DNA from: Dyella acidiphila
GTDB taxonomy: Bacteria > Pseudomonadota > Gammaproteobacteria > Xanthomonadales > Rhodanobacteraceae
Assembly (NCBI RefSeq): GCF_014863405.1
Contig: NZ_JACZZA010000001.1
Location: 682,001 to 746,000 of the forward strand
Direction of reading: 5' to 3'
Length of the DNA: 64,000 nt
Part shown: piece after piece, positions 45,649-54,582 of the stretch
Numbering within the stretch: the stretch's first letter is position 1
How the letters are laid out: each line of letters starts with the position of its first letter
Notes under the pieces: generated by a model
The model's database searches: none
Told to the model about the DNA's origin: nothing
The model's input: only the letters and a program-made list of their open reading frames with translations
Program-made: the position numbers and the translations under genes

Positions 45649-46368
45649 TCAATGTTCTCCCTGAGCGTTTCCGGCCTGCTGGGAACGCTGTCTAAGAATA
45701 GCGGCCCTGAGTTTTTGTAAGCGTTGCGCTTGCGCTTCGTTCGGTGGCATCGGGCCACCCGGAGGCGGTGGCGGCGGCATGGCGTGACGCGGCTCCCCCT
45801 GCACGTCATGCGTACCACTCATCGGTATGGCACCCGGCGGGGCGGTCTTCGATGCGGGCTGATCTATAGGTGCGCCGGCGGGCAGCTTTAGTTCCGTGCG
45901 GCCGCTGGGCGAGGCGAAAATGGCCGAGCGCGGCAGCACCTTGACCAATTTCCAGCCGCCGTCCGGCAGGTTGGCGCCTTCTTTTACGCGCACTTCCTGG
46001 CCGTCGTCGTCCTTGCTGCTGTCGTGATTGGCCGGACCGAGCAAGGCCATGTGCAGCGTCGGCGTAATGATCACGCCGGTGAGCTGCAGGTCGCCGAGAC
46101 TGACCCCGCCCGCATCGCCGCCGCTGGTGACGATCGGCTTGCGGTCGGCGCTGAACAGCGGGTGCTCCCATACCTGCGCATAGCTGGGCAATGGCGGCGG
46201 CGGCGGCAGGGTCACGCTGTGCACGGCCGGCAGCGGCGGCGTCTCGCGCGGCGCATCCCAGCTGACACCTTTGCCTACGCCGAACAACAGCGACAGCAGG
46301 GTCACGCCGAGCACGACGGCGGCAGCACCGAACAGCGGGGTAAGGCGGCGTTGGGCGGCGGCGTCCAT
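45649..46368 (-). CDS. gspN: Type II secretion protein N (XpsN)
   Basis: 239 residues: one N-terminal membrane helix (about 12-30), a Pro-rich periplasmic linker, then a homology region WEHPLFSADRKP...LGDLQLTGVI resembling the GspC HR domain, and a Pro/Gly/Met-rich tail. No gspC is present in the operon, so this protein probably serves the GspC-like role of linking the inner-membrane platform to the secretin, as described for XpsN. The ATG at 46368 shares a base with the xpsM stop. Confidence 0.85.
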   Translation of the reverse strand: MDAAAQRRLTPLFGAAAVVLGVTLLSLLFGVGKGVSWDAPRETPPLPAVHSVTLPPPPPLPSYAQVWEHPLFSADRKPIVTSGGDAGGVSLGDLQLTGVIITPTLHMALLGPANHDSSKDDDGQEVRVKEGANLPDGGWKLVKVLPRSAIFASPSGRTELKLPAGAPIDQPASKTAPPGAIPMSGTHDVQGEPRHAMPPPPPPGGPMPPNEAQAQRLQKLRAAILRQRSQQAGNAQGEH

Positions 46369-47030
46369 CAGTCGTCTCCCGGGGCCGTGTTGTCGCTGTT
46401 CGCGCCGGCATTGCCGGTGCTCGGCGCCGCGTTGGCAGGCGCATGCACATAGCCGCCCAGGGTGAACTGCACTTCCAGCGGCGCAGCGCCGCTCTTCTGC
46501 ATGGTCAGCAGCGGATTGCGGTACACGCTGAAGTCCTGCACGAACAAATAAGGCTTGCCCTTCTCCAGCGTATACAGCAGGCCGATCAGCGGCTGCATAT
46601 CGCAATGCAGGCTGATGCTGACCACCACTTTGCGATACGGCTCGTTGGTGCTGGTGCCGGGATTGGGCACCGGCATCTTCTGGCTGACTTCGCAGCTGCC
46701 TTCCTGCGCGTGTGCGGCGGCATCGTCCACCACGCGCTGCATCAGGCCGGCGGCGGCGGCATTCGGATCGGTTTCCGGCAGGAAGGTGCTGCTGTCGGTC
46801 TGGCTATGGCCGAGCTCGGCCAGCCGCTTCTGCAACTGCGGCTTCTCGGCGATCGCGGCGGCGTAGCGGCTTTGCGTATCGCGCAGGTCGTCCATCTGGC
46901 TGTCGATGTCGCGCAGCGGCGCCACGAACCACCAGTGCAGCAGGATGAAATACGCCAGCACCAGCATCAGCAGCAACAGGCCAATGGCGGCCATGCGGCT
47001 TTCCATCGGTTTCATCGGCCGCATGTTCAT
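46368..47030 (-). CDS. gspM: Type II secretion protein M
   Basis: 220 residues: one membrane helix (about 12-32), a coiled-coil stretch (DSQMDDLRDTQSRYAAAIAEK) and a ferredoxin-like periplasmic domain. It is part of the inner-membrane platform with GspL. The start overlaps the gspL stop by four bases. Confidence 0.88.
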   Translation of the reverse strand: MNMRPMKPMESRMAAIGLLLLMLVLAYFILLHWWFVAPLRDIDSQMDDLRDTQSRYAAAIAEKPQLQKRLAELGHSQTDSSTFLPETDPNAAAAGLMQRVVDDAAAHAQEGSCEVSQKMPVPNPGTSTNEPYRKVVVSISLHCDMQPLIGLLYTLEKGKPYLFVQDFSVYRNPLLTMQKSGAAPLEVQFTLGGYVHAPANAAPSTGNAGANSDNTAPGDD

Positions 47031-48205
47031 CGCGCCGCTCCCGCGCTGCTGCTGGCGGCCGCCTTGGCGCCGGCATTGGCAGTCGCGCTCGCCGGTTTGC
47101 GCAGCTGCGCATCCATGTAGAAACGTTCCTTGTTGGTGGCCGGATCGCGCTGGATCACGCCCTGGAAATTGGCGCCGGTGATCAGCTTGCTGGTTTGCAG
47201 CACATCGATCAGCGAGGCTGCCTTGGCGCTCTGTCCCTGCATCCCCAGGTGTCCACTGCTGTCGACGGTGAAACGCTCCAGCCAGGTATCGTCGGGAATG
47301 CGCGCCGTGAGGTCCTGCAATACATCGACGACGGCCACCGCATCGGTCTTGCGCCGCGCCAGGAAACCCGAGGCGCCGGCGCTGTCTTCCAGCTGCTTGC
47401 GCAGGTCGGAAACTTTCTGCGCATCGCCATGCATGTCATCGACCTGCGCCTGCATGGCGGTGAGGGCGTCTTCGCGGTTGTGCAGCCATTGCCCGAGGCA
47501 CAGCAGCAACAGCAGCAGCGCCGCGCCGGCCAGCGCCAGATTCAGGCGGCGGCGCGGATCGCGATGCACGCGCGCCATCTGCGGCGGCAGCAGGTTCACG
47601 CCCAGGCGTTTGTCGCCGTCGCACAGATCCACCGCATCGATGGCGATGCCGGCATTGCGCAGATGTTCCAGCTTGGCGTCCACCGCGCTGCGCGGCGCCG
47701 CCACCAGCTCGGCGGCGATGCGGCCGGCCGGCGCAGGGCCCGGCAGCTCACGCAGGTCGTAGTACACCTGCTCGGGACGGAACGGCGTCTGCCGGTCCAT
47801 TTCGAATGCGCCGATCTGGCGCAGGTTGTCGCGCGCCGCCTCGGGCAGCAGCAACCGGCGGCGCAGCACGGTGTCCGGCGCCAGGCACAGCGCCAGGCGC
47901 AGGTCCTGGCGATCCACACCGGCCACGGCGGTGTTGAGCATGGCCTGCTGCGCGGCAGCATCCAGCACGTCGCTCCAGGGCGCGGCAGTCTGCGGCTGGC
48001 CGTTGCGCCGCACATGCCATTGGCCGCCGTCGTGGCGCAGCAGGCACCACACGTTGCCGCCGCTGAAGAAGGCCTGCCAGCGCGTCGGCAGCAGGGCGCG
48101 CAGTTCGCCCCCCCACCAGGCCAGGAAACCCGGCAAGGGCGAGCCGCGCCATGCGCGGCGTGCGCGTTCCATCTGCGGTCGCAGTGTCTGCGTAGCGGAA
48201 TTCAC
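47027..48205 (-). CDS. gspL: Type II secretion protein L
   Basis: 392 residues: a cytoplasmic actin-like domain (to ~220) which docks the ATPase, a membrane helix near LNLALAGAALLLLLLCLGQWL, and a periplasmic domain with a coiled coil. The Ala/Lys-rich tail has no recognised role. The gene overlaps gspK and gspM by four bases each. Confidence 0.9.
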   Translation of the reverse strand: MNSATQTLRPQMERARRAWRGSPLPGFLAWWGGELRALLPTRWQAFFSGGNVWCLLRHDGGQWHVRRNGQPQTAAPWSDVLDAAAQQAMLNTAVAGVDRQDLRLALCLAPDTVLRRRLLLPEAARDNLRQIGAFEMDRQTPFRPEQVYYDLRELPGPAPAGRIAAELVAAPRSAVDAKLEHLRNAGIAIDAVDLCDGDKRLGVNLLPPQMARVHRDPRRRLNLALAGAALLLLLLCLGQWLHNREDALTAMQAQVDDMHGDAQKVSDLRKQLEDSAGASGFLARRKTDAVAVVDVLQDLTARIPDDTWLERFTVDSSGHLGMQGQSAKAASLIDVLQTSKLITGANFQGVIQRDPATNKERFYMDAQLRKPASATANAGAKAAASSSAGAAR

Positions 48206-49086
48206 TCCCCATCTCCCTCTTGCCAGCGCAGCACCGCAAAAGCTTGCGAACCGGGCCGAAATCCCTGCAACCGTACCGTGGCGCGCAGTACCGCACGCGT
48301 TCCATCCGCAAGCACGGCCTCTGACCGAATACTATGCGTGATGCCATTGTTGGCGACCAGCCCCGCTACGGCATTGGCAGCGGCATTGGCACCTGCATTG
48401 TTCGCACGCGCGGCAATCATCGCCGCAGCTTGTTGCAGATTCATGCCGGGCGGAATGGAGGCTAGCGCAAGCAGGGGTGCGGTATTGGGGTCGGGGCTTG
48501 CGCGTCCCGACCAGATTGTGACGTAGGGCGCAACCGTGTCGTACAAGGCCGGCGTCATACCCAGCACCATCTGCAATTCCTCCACGCTGGCAAAGGGTCC
48601 GTTGCGCGGGCCGTAGTCGCGACCTGCCGCCGTATACGCCGCCGTGCGCTGCGCAACCTGCTGCGGCGTCATCGGAAAACTGCGCCAATCCACGATGGCC
48701 TGGGCGATCGCCGCGGCATGCTGCGGATCGACCCCGGCGTTGCGAAACAGATTGGCGAGCAGGTCGGGTGATGATGCATTCAGATCGACCTTGCCGCTCT
48801 CGGAAATAACCGATATGCCGACCTTGGCGCCTTCGTAGGCGAACGGATAAACGCGTCCGTCCGCGATCCAGCGATCGTTGATGTTCGGCGCCTGCAACGC
48901 ATAGATCGCGCGCATCAGGCCCGCTTCGGCCGCGTAATGCGCGCGCGTCTGCTGGAACTGATAGGTCGACTGCAGGCCTTCGGTATGCGCAAGCGCCGCA
49001 TAGCCGCCGAGCAGGATGGCCAGCAAGGTACACGCCCACATCACCAGCAGCAGGGCCACGCCACGCTGGCGGGAGCGCGGCGTCAT
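48202..49086 (-). CDS. gspK: Type II secretion minor pseudopilin K
   Basis: 294 residues. The N-terminus RQRGVALLLVMWACTLLAILLGG is a pseudopilin leader with hydrophobic helix. The GspK alpha-domain features SGKVDLN and FASVEELQMVLGM follow. It caps the pseudopilus with I and J. The ATG at 49086 gives a short 8-residue leader. Confidence 0.9.
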   Translation of the reverse strand: MTPRSRQRGVALLLVMWACTLLAILLGGYAALAHTEGLQSTYQFQQTRAHYAAEAGLMRAIYALQAPNINDRWIADGRVYPFAYEGAKVGISVISESGKVDLNASSPDLLANLFRNAGVDPQHAAAIAQAIVDWRSFPMTPQQVAQRTAAYTAAGRDYGPRNGPFASVEELQMVLGMTPALYDTVAPYVTIWSGRASPDPNTAPLLALASIPPGMNLQQAAAMIAARANNAGANAAANAVAGLVANNGITHSIRSEAVLADGTRAVLRATVRLQGFRPGSQAFAVLRWQEGDGE

Positions 49087-49751
49087 GGTCCCGCTCCCGG
49101 TCCGCGCAGGCCGCGCAGCAGGTTGCCCTGCCCCTGCGTCGCCGCGGCATTCACCCGCAACGGCGCGGCCAATTGCGGCCACTCGCGTCCATCCTGCAAT
49201 GCCAGCTTGATGGTGACGATGTTCGGCATCGTGCCGGTGTATTTCCAGTCGCCCTGCCAGTCCATCACCTGGCCTTGCTGGTTGAGGCCGCGATAGCTGA
49301 AGCTGCCATCCGTCACGCCATCCACCAGTACCTGCGGATCGCCCAGCGGCTTGGGCGCACTGCCATCCGGCGGCAACACTGCCAGCTCGGCCACCAGCTG
49401 CTTGCCCTTGTCGCCGGCAGAGACCAGCTTGATGTCGACGATCTGCGGGCCGGACATGCCGAGGTAGGACGGCATCGGCGCCACAAAGCGCATCTCGCTG
49501 CCGCTGCCGACAAAGAAAATGCCGTTGCCGTTATCGTCGCGACTGATCGCCTGCGCCATCGCCTGTTCCAGCTCGCGGCGCAGGAACAGCTGCGCGGAAC
49601 GCACCTGATCGAGCTGTTCAATCTTCCGCGTGCCCGCCTGCACCGTGTGCGTAGCCGAGCGCACGCCGGAATACACGCCCAGCAGCAGCAGCGAGAGCAG
49701 CACCAGCGCACCGAGGACTTCCAGCAGAGTGAAGCCGGCTGCGCGTTTCAT
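49083..49751 (-). CDS. gspJ: Type II secretion minor pseudopilin J
   Basis: 222 residues starting MKRAAGFTLLEVLGALVLLSL, a canonical prepilin leader (cleavage after Gly6) with Glu5 of the mature chain. GspJ-family features include the MVRR/FLRRELEQAMAQ helix and a W-rich C-terminal region. It overlaps gspK and gspI by four bases. Confidence 0.93.
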   Translation of the reverse strand: MKRAAGFTLLEVLGALVLLSLLLLGVYSGVRSATHTVQAGTRKIEQLDQVRSAQLFLRRELEQAMAQAISRDDNGNGIFFVGSGSEMRFVAPMPSYLGMSGPQIVDIKLVSAGDKGKQLVAELAVLPPDGSAPKPLGDPQVLVDGVTDGSFSYRGLNQQGQVMDWQGDWKYTGTMPNIVTIKLALQDGREWPQLAAPLRVNAAATQGQGNLLRGLRGPGAGP

Positions 49752-50170
49752 AGCGAGGGCTGGGTATTGCCGGGGCTGCCGATGCGCAGCGTGCTGAAAT
49801 GCGCCTTCTGTTCGAACGGCGACGAACCCCACATCACATCCAGGTCGATGCGATACATCTGCATCGCGTTGGGATTGGGTGCCAGCGCCACGCCAGGCCC
49901 CACCCACGGCACCACCGACATGCGCCAGCGGTAATAGTCATTGAACTGGCCCTGGCTGACGCCGGGCTGGATCGGATCCAGCGCAAAATGCGTATCCAGC
50001 AGCGAGCGCGCCCACAGCGCGGCCTGCGTATGCCGGGCGGCGTTCTGCGACAGACGGATCGAACCGCCGGCCACTTCCATCAGCGCGCCGAAGGTAACGG
50101 CCAGCAACAGGATCGCCGCGATCACCTCGAGCAGACTGAAACCGCGCACCTGGCGTGCCGGCGCCATCAT
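49748..50170 (-). CDS. gspI: Type II secretion minor pseudopilin I
   Basis: 140 residues with prepilin leader ending QVRG before FSLLEVIAAILLLAVTFG. The size and the WARSLLD region match GspI. Starts as ATGATG overlapping the gspH stop. Confidence 0.93.
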   Translation of the reverse strand: MMAPARQVRGFSLLEVIAAILLLAVTFGALMEVAGGSIRLSQNAARHTQAALWARSLLDTHFALDPIQPGVSQGQFNDYYRWRMSVVPWVGPGVALAPNPNAMQMYRIDLDVMWGSSPFEQKAHFSTLRIGSPGNTQPSL

Positions 50171-50742
50171 GAGTGTGCAGCCGCCGTGTCGAACAGGCTG
50201 ATCGCGCCGGTCAGCCACGACACGTTGACATGCCATTCGCGCTGGCCGCTGCGGATGGTGATGCGCCCGCCGGTGGAACTGCCGTCGGGATAGAAATTGA
50301 TACGCGCGACATCGCCGCTCTGGTCTTTCTTTGCGCTGGTCACTTCCAGGTCCATGCCCTTGGGCAGGCGCATATCGCGCTGGTCGGCACCGCGATAGGT
50401 GCCGTCGCGCAGGTTGACCTGAAAATAACGCGGCTGGCCGTGCACGATGGCCTGCGTGCGGGTGGTGCGCAAGGCGCCCGCCAGTTCGCTCGCTGCGGCA
50501 TTGATGCGCGCGCTGGCCAGACTGTGCGCTACCGAAACCGATACCGCCGCCGCCGCAACGCCGATCAGGATGATGACGGCGAGCATTTCCAGCAGGGTGA
50601 ACCCCTGCTGGCGGTATTGGGAAAAAACGCTTCGCCGACGTACGGCGAAAACATCGCGCGCACGCATCGAGCACGGCAACACGGGCGCACTGCATGGCAG
50701 CGCGCGCGTGTTGCCCAGGCCCGATGGCGCATACGGATGCAT
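50167..50742 (-). CDS. gspH: Type II secretion minor pseudopilin H
   Basis: 191 residues. The prepilin motif QQG-FTLLEMLAVIILIGVAAA lies unusually far in (Gly47) if translation starts at 50742. That ATG shares a base with the gspG stop (TAATG), which suggests coupling. A start at 50667 would give a leader of ~22 residues. The soluble domain (ARTTRTQAIVHGQPRYFQVNL) is of the GspH type. Confidence 0.88.
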   Translation of the reverse strand: MHPYAPSGLGNTRALPCSAPVLPCSMRARDVFAVRRRSVFSQYRQQGFTLLEMLAVIILIGVAAAAVSVSVAHSLASARINAAASELAGALRTTRTQAIVHGQPRYFQVNLRDGTYRGADQRDMRLPKGMDLEVTSAKKDQSGDVARINFYPDGSSTGGRITIRSGQREWHVNVSWLTGAISLFDTAAAHS

Positions 50743-51182
50743 TACTGCCAGTTGCCCACGTCGGCGTCGTAACCCTCACCGCCAGGCTTGCCGTCACGAC
50801 CATAGAAAATCAGGTCGTAATTGCCGTGCTCGCCGGGATACTTGTAGCCAAAATCATGGCCCCACGGATCCTTCAGCTGCGAAGGCTTTACATACGGTCC
50901 CTGCCAGTTGTTGGCGTTGGCCGGCTTGCTGACCAGATCGCCCAGCTCGGCCGGCGGCGAGCCGTTGTCCAGCGCGTAGCTGTCGACCGCCTGGCTCAGC
51001 GTGGTCAGCTGTGCCTTGCCGGCACCGTATTTGCCCTTGTCCACGCTGCTGCCGACCTGGCGGACCACGATGGCGCCGACGATGCCGATCAACACGATCA
51101 CCGCCAGCATTTCCAGCAGGGTGAAGCCGGCACTGCGGGAAGGACGGTGCAGCTGCCGGGTTCGGGGATATCTGTACTGCAT
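50742..51182 (-). CDS. gspG: Type II secretion major pseudopilin G
   Basis: 146 residues. Leader ends RSAG before FTLLEMLAVIVLIGIVGAIV. The Ca-site and C-terminal signature DPWGHDFGYKYPGEHGNYDLIFYGRDGKPGGEG are diagnostic of the major pseudopilin that forms the pseudopilus shaft. First pseudopilin gene of the operon, 61 bp after gspF. Confidence 0.96.
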   Translation of the reverse strand: MQYRYPRTRQLHRPSRSAGFTLLEMLAVIVLIGIVGAIVVRQVGSSVDKGKYGAGKAQLTTLSQAVDSYALDNGSPPAELGDLVSKPANANNWQGPYVKPSQLKDPWGHDFGYKYPGEHGNYDLIFYGRDGKPGGEGYDADVGNWQ

Positions 51183-51243
51183 GGGCTGGTTTCTCCGTTT
51201 TAATGCGTGGATCTGAAGGTGTGCCAGGATCGGACCGCGTCGA

Positions 51244-52458
51244 TCACTGGATGTTGCTGGTAAGACTGAGCAAGGGCAGCAGGATCGCGGCCATGATGAT
51301 CGCCACGAAGAAGGTCATCACGATGGTGAGCGCCGGGACCAGTGCCGCCAGCAGGCGATCGATCGAACGGCGACTCTCCAGTTCGAAGGTATCGGCCACT
51401 TTCAGCAGCATGGTGTCGAGCTGGCCGGCCTCCTCGCCCACCTGCACCATCTGGATCGCCAGACGCGGAAAGCGCTGCGATTGCGACAGCGCCAGGCTGA
51501 GTCCATTGCCGCCCTTGACCATCTCGGTGGCCTGCACCAGCGATTCGTCCAGCGCCTTGTTGGAAGTGACCATGCGCGCGATGCCGAGCGCGGACAGCAA
51601 GGGCACGCCGTTCTTCACCAGCGTGCCGAGCGTGCGCGCCAGGCGCGCGGTTTCCACTTTCAGCACCAGCGGACCGACCAGGCGCATTTTCAGCAGGCGC
51701 TCGTGCCAGGCCAGGCGCAGTGCGGGATCGCGCATGCGTGCCCGCCATACGAACACGCTGCCGATGATCAGCACCGCCAGCAGCCACCACCAGTTTTGCA
51801 AGGTAGTGCCCAATGCCAGCACGGCGCGGGTAATCCACGGAATCGGCACCTGCATGTCCTGGAAGATCGGCACGAACTGCGGCACGACATACGTGAGCAG
51901 CAGCAACAGCGAACCGAATACGCCCACCATCAGGAAGGCCGGATAGATCAGCGCATTGATGATGCTGCCGCGCAGCTGTTGCGAACGCTCCAGGTAATCG
52001 GCCAGGCGACGCAAGGTGTCTTCCAGCGAACCGCCCACTTCGCCCGCACGCACCAGCGCGATGTAGAGCTTGGGGAAAACGCCGTGTTCTTCGTCCAGCG
52101 CCTGCGACAGCGGCGTGCCGCCGCGCACGCGATCACGCACGCGTTCGATCAGCTTCTTGGCGTGCTCGCCCTCGGGCAGATCCATCAGGATGCCGAGCGC
52201 GCGATCCAGCGGCTGGCCGGCACCGAGCAGGGTTGCCAGCTGATGGGTGAACTGCGCGAGCTGGTCGCCGTTGAAAGGGCCGCGCTTGAACAAGGCAAAG
52301 CCACCGCTCTCGCCGCCGGCATCGGCCGGCTTGGCTTCCAGCGGCGTGTGGCCCTGGTCCTGCAGGCGCACGATCACTTCGTCGAGGCTGGCCGCCTCCA
52401 TCTGTCCCTGCACGATTTCGCCGGCGGCGCTGACGGCGCGGTAGCGGAACTGGCTCAT
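51244..52458 (-). CDS. gspF: Type II secretion inner-membrane platform protein F
   Basis: 404 residues: two T2SSF domains (about 70-195 and 270-395) and three membrane helices. VRAGEVGGSLEDTLRRLADYLE and VGEEAGQLDTMLLKVADTFE are the two conserved repeats. It is the platform centre contacting the ATPase. The ATG at 52458 is chosen because the family starts M-x-x-F-x-Y-x-A; a longer frame runs through the repeat element upstream. Confidence 0.94.
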   Translation of the reverse strand: MSQFRYRAVSAAGEIVQGQMEAASLDEVIVRLQDQGHTPLEAKPADAGGESGGFALFKRGPFNGDQLAQFTHQLATLLGAGQPLDRALGILMDLPEGEHAKKLIERVRDRVRGGTPLSQALDEEHGVFPKLYIALVRAGEVGGSLEDTLRRLADYLERSQQLRGSIINALIYPAFLMVGVFGSLLLLLTYVVPQFVPIFQDMQVPIPWITRAVLALGTTLQNWWWLLAVLIIGSVFVWRARMRDPALRLAWHERLLKMRLVGPLVLKVETARLARTLGTLVKNGVPLLSALGIARMVTSNKALDESLVQATEMVKGGNGLSLALSQSQRFPRLAIQMVQVGEEAGQLDTMLLKVADTFELESRRSIDRLLAALVPALTIVMTFFVAIIMAAILLPLLSLTSNIQ

Positions 52459-52468
52459 ATAAAGAGAC

Positions 52469-52521
52469 GCTCTTCGCGTTCGCCTCCTCTCCCTTTCGGG
52501 GAGAGGATTGAGGTGAGGGGC
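52469..52521 (+). repeat. Dispersed intergenic repeat, copy 1
   Basis: About 53 bp with CTCTTCGCGTTCGC, then an internal hairpin CCTCTCCC/GGGGAGAGG, then ATTGAGGTGAGGGG. An inverse copy lies at 57162-57213 with one substitution and a different loop. It is in the gspF-gspE gap. Confidence 0.8.
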
Positions 52522-52582
52522 CAATCGTGCGCAAAACCAGCACCGAAGCCGCGCTCCGATGGTGATGCGGAGCAAGCCTTGC

Positions 52583-52621
52583 CCCCCTCACCCCGGCCCT
52601 TTCCCCGCAGGGGAGAGGGAG
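52583..52621 (-). repeat. Inverse partial repeat in the gspF-gspE gap
   Basis: CCCCTCACCCC followed by CCCTTTCCCC-GCA-GGGGAGAGGG. It mirrors the GGTGAGGGG end of the neighbouring copy, giving a BIME-like pair. The hairpins lie within the xps operon and could reduce read-through from gspE to gspF or stabilise mRNA ends. Confidence 0.6.
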
Positions 52622-52635
52622 CGTGGCCATTGGCG

Positions 52636-54369
52636 TTATCCCTCCTGCGTAACACGCAACACCTCCTCAATGGTGGTGATGCCTGCCACCGCCTTGGCGA
52701 TGCCGTCTTCGTACATGGTGCGCATGCCTTCGGCGCGCGCCTGCTTCTCGATCTCGCCGGCATCCGCGCGCTGCATCACCAGGCGCCGCAGCGGATCGCT
52801 CATCACCAGGAATTCCATGATGGCGCGGCGTCCGCGATAGCCGGTGGGATTGGCTGCACTGGTGCCAGGCTTCCACAGGCGGATCGGCCGTTCGGTGGTG
52901 TATTTCTCCAGCTCGAATTCCTCGATCACTTCCGGCGGCGCCTCATACGCGACCGCCGTTTCCGGATCGAGCCGGCGTACCAGTCGCTGCGCGAGGATGC
53001 CATTGACGGTGGAGCCGAGCAGGTAATCTTCCACGCCCATGTCGAGCATGCGCGTCACGCCGCCCGCGGCGCTGTTGGTATGCAGGGTGGACAACACCAG
53101 ATGGCCGGTGAGCGCGGACTGGATCGCGATGCGGCAGGTTTCCAGGTCGCGCATTTCGCCGATCATGATCACGTCCGGATCCTGGCGCATGATCGAGCGC
53201 AGCGCATTGGCGAAATCCAGCCCGATTTGCGGCTTCACCTGAATCTGGTTGATACCTTCGAGCTGATATTCGACCGGATCTTCCACCGTGATGATCTTCA
53301 CGCCCGGCGTATTGATCTTCGACAGCGCGGTATACAGCGTGGTGGTCTTGCCCGAGCCGGTAGGACCGGTGACCAGCAGAATGCCATGCGGGCGCTGCAG
53401 CACTTCCACGAAACGTTCGCGGAAATTCTCGGTGAAGCCGAGCGAGGCGAAATCGAACACCACCGTTTCGCGATCGAGGATACGCATCACCACCGACTCG
53501 CCGAAGCTGGTCGGCACGGTGGACACGCGCAGGTCCAGCTCCTTGCCCTGCACGCGCAACTGGATGCGGCCATCCTGCGGCAGGCGGCGCTCGGCGATAT
53601 TGAGCTTGGCCATGATCTTTACGCGGCTGATCACCGCGGCGGTGGAACTGGACGGCGGCGCTTCCACTTCATGCAGCACGCCATCGATGCGGTAGCGCAC
53701 TTTCAGGCGGTTCTCGAACGGTTCGATGTGCACGTCCGAGGCGCGTTGTTCCACCGCGCGCTGCAGGATCAGGTTGACCAGGCGGATCACCGGCGCCTCG
53801 GAAGCGAGGTCGCGCAGATGCTCCACATCGTCTTCTTCGGCGGCGCTGCCATCGAGGTTTTCCACGATGGTGCCCATGGCCGAACGGCCCTGGCCGTAGT
53901 AGCGCTCGATCAGGTCGTCGATTTCCGAGCGCAGGCCGATGCTCAGCGATACGTCCCGGCCCGACGCGAGCCGCACGGCATGCAGGGGATAGGGGTCGGC
54001 CGGGTCGGATACCACCAGGGCCAGCCCTTCGTCGCCCGAGCGCACCGGCACCACGTGCTGCTGCTTGAGGAAACGCACGGAAATATCGAGGTCGGCCGGC
54101 GGCATGTCCGGCGCATCCTTGGCCGCCAGCAGCGGCGCCTGCAGCAGCTCGGACCAGGCCTCGGCAAGGTCGCGCTCGGAAACCAGGCCCAGCCGCGCCA
54201 GCAGGGCGGTGAGGGTGCCGTCCGGCGCCTCTTCATGCAGGCGCCTGGCCCTGGCCAGGTCGTTGTCCTTCAGGCGCCCACGCGCCACCAGCAGTGCGCA
54301 CACCGCCGATTCATGGTCATCCGTGGCTTTCGTCGCCCCAACGGACGCCGGCTTTGCGACTGCCGACAT
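52636..54369 (-). CDS. gspE: Type II secretion ATPase (XpsE/GspE)
   Basis: 577 residues: an N1E-type domain, a linker, and the secretion ATPase with Walker A GPTGSGKT (335-342), the Asp box (ITVEDPVEYQLEGINQIQV), Walker B IMIGEMRDLET and the His box (LVLSTLHTNSA). It powers pseudopilus growth. The four zinc-binding cysteines usual near residues 455-510 of GspE are absent; the region reads RRLDPETAVAYE...LWKPGTSAANPTGYRGR. The ATG at 54369 has CGGAG 6 bases upstream. First gene of the xps operon. Confidence 0.95.
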   Translation of the reverse strand: MSAVAKPASVGATKATDDHESAVCALLVARGRLKDNDLARARRLHEEAPDGTLTALLARLGLVSERDLAEAWSELLQAPLLAAKDAPDMPPADLDISVRFLKQQHVVPVRSGDEGLALVVSDPADPYPLHAVRLASGRDVSLSIGLRSEIDDLIERYYGQGRSAMGTIVENLDGSAAEEDDVEHLRDLASEAPVIRLVNLILQRAVEQRASDVHIEPFENRLKVRYRIDGVLHEVEAPPSSSTAAVISRVKIMAKLNIAERRLPQDGRIQLRVQGKELDLRVSTVPTSFGESVVMRILDRETVVFDFASLGFTENFRERFVEVLQRPHGILLVTGPTGSGKTTTLYTALSKINTPGVKIITVEDPVEYQLEGINQIQVKPQIGLDFANALRSIMRQDPDVIMIGEMRDLETCRIAIQSALTGHLVLSTLHTNSAAGGVTRMLDMGVEDYLLGSTVNGILAQRLVRRLDPETAVAYEAPPEVIEEFELEKYTTERPIRLWKPGTSAANPTGYRGRRAIMEFLVMSDPLRRLVMQRADAGEIEKQARAEGMRTMYEDGIAKAVAGITTIEEVLRVTQEG

Positions 54370-54582
54370 GCTCAACTCCGTTCGTGATTACTTCGTGAAA
54401 ACATGTCCCTGCCAGCCACACATCCCCTTCATGTCGGCAGGCGAATCCCATTCGTAACACATCCGCAAAGCGGCTGGCGAGCCTTGCTTTGTAAGCGCAT
54501 CCATGGATGCAGTGCCGGTTCATGCGGCGGCTGGGCGATGCGCTCAAGGAATGGGACAATAAAAACTTAAAAAGGGTTCTCC

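Noticed and set aside
50167-50667. Shorter gspH as the definite start
   Set aside because: No ribosome site is seen at 50667, and the TAATG junction at 50742 favours coupling. It is kept only as an alternative.
51481-54387. A 968-codon plus-strand frame over gspF/gspE
   Set aside because: Antisense to two well-supported secretion genes and crosses their intergenic repeat without any domain.
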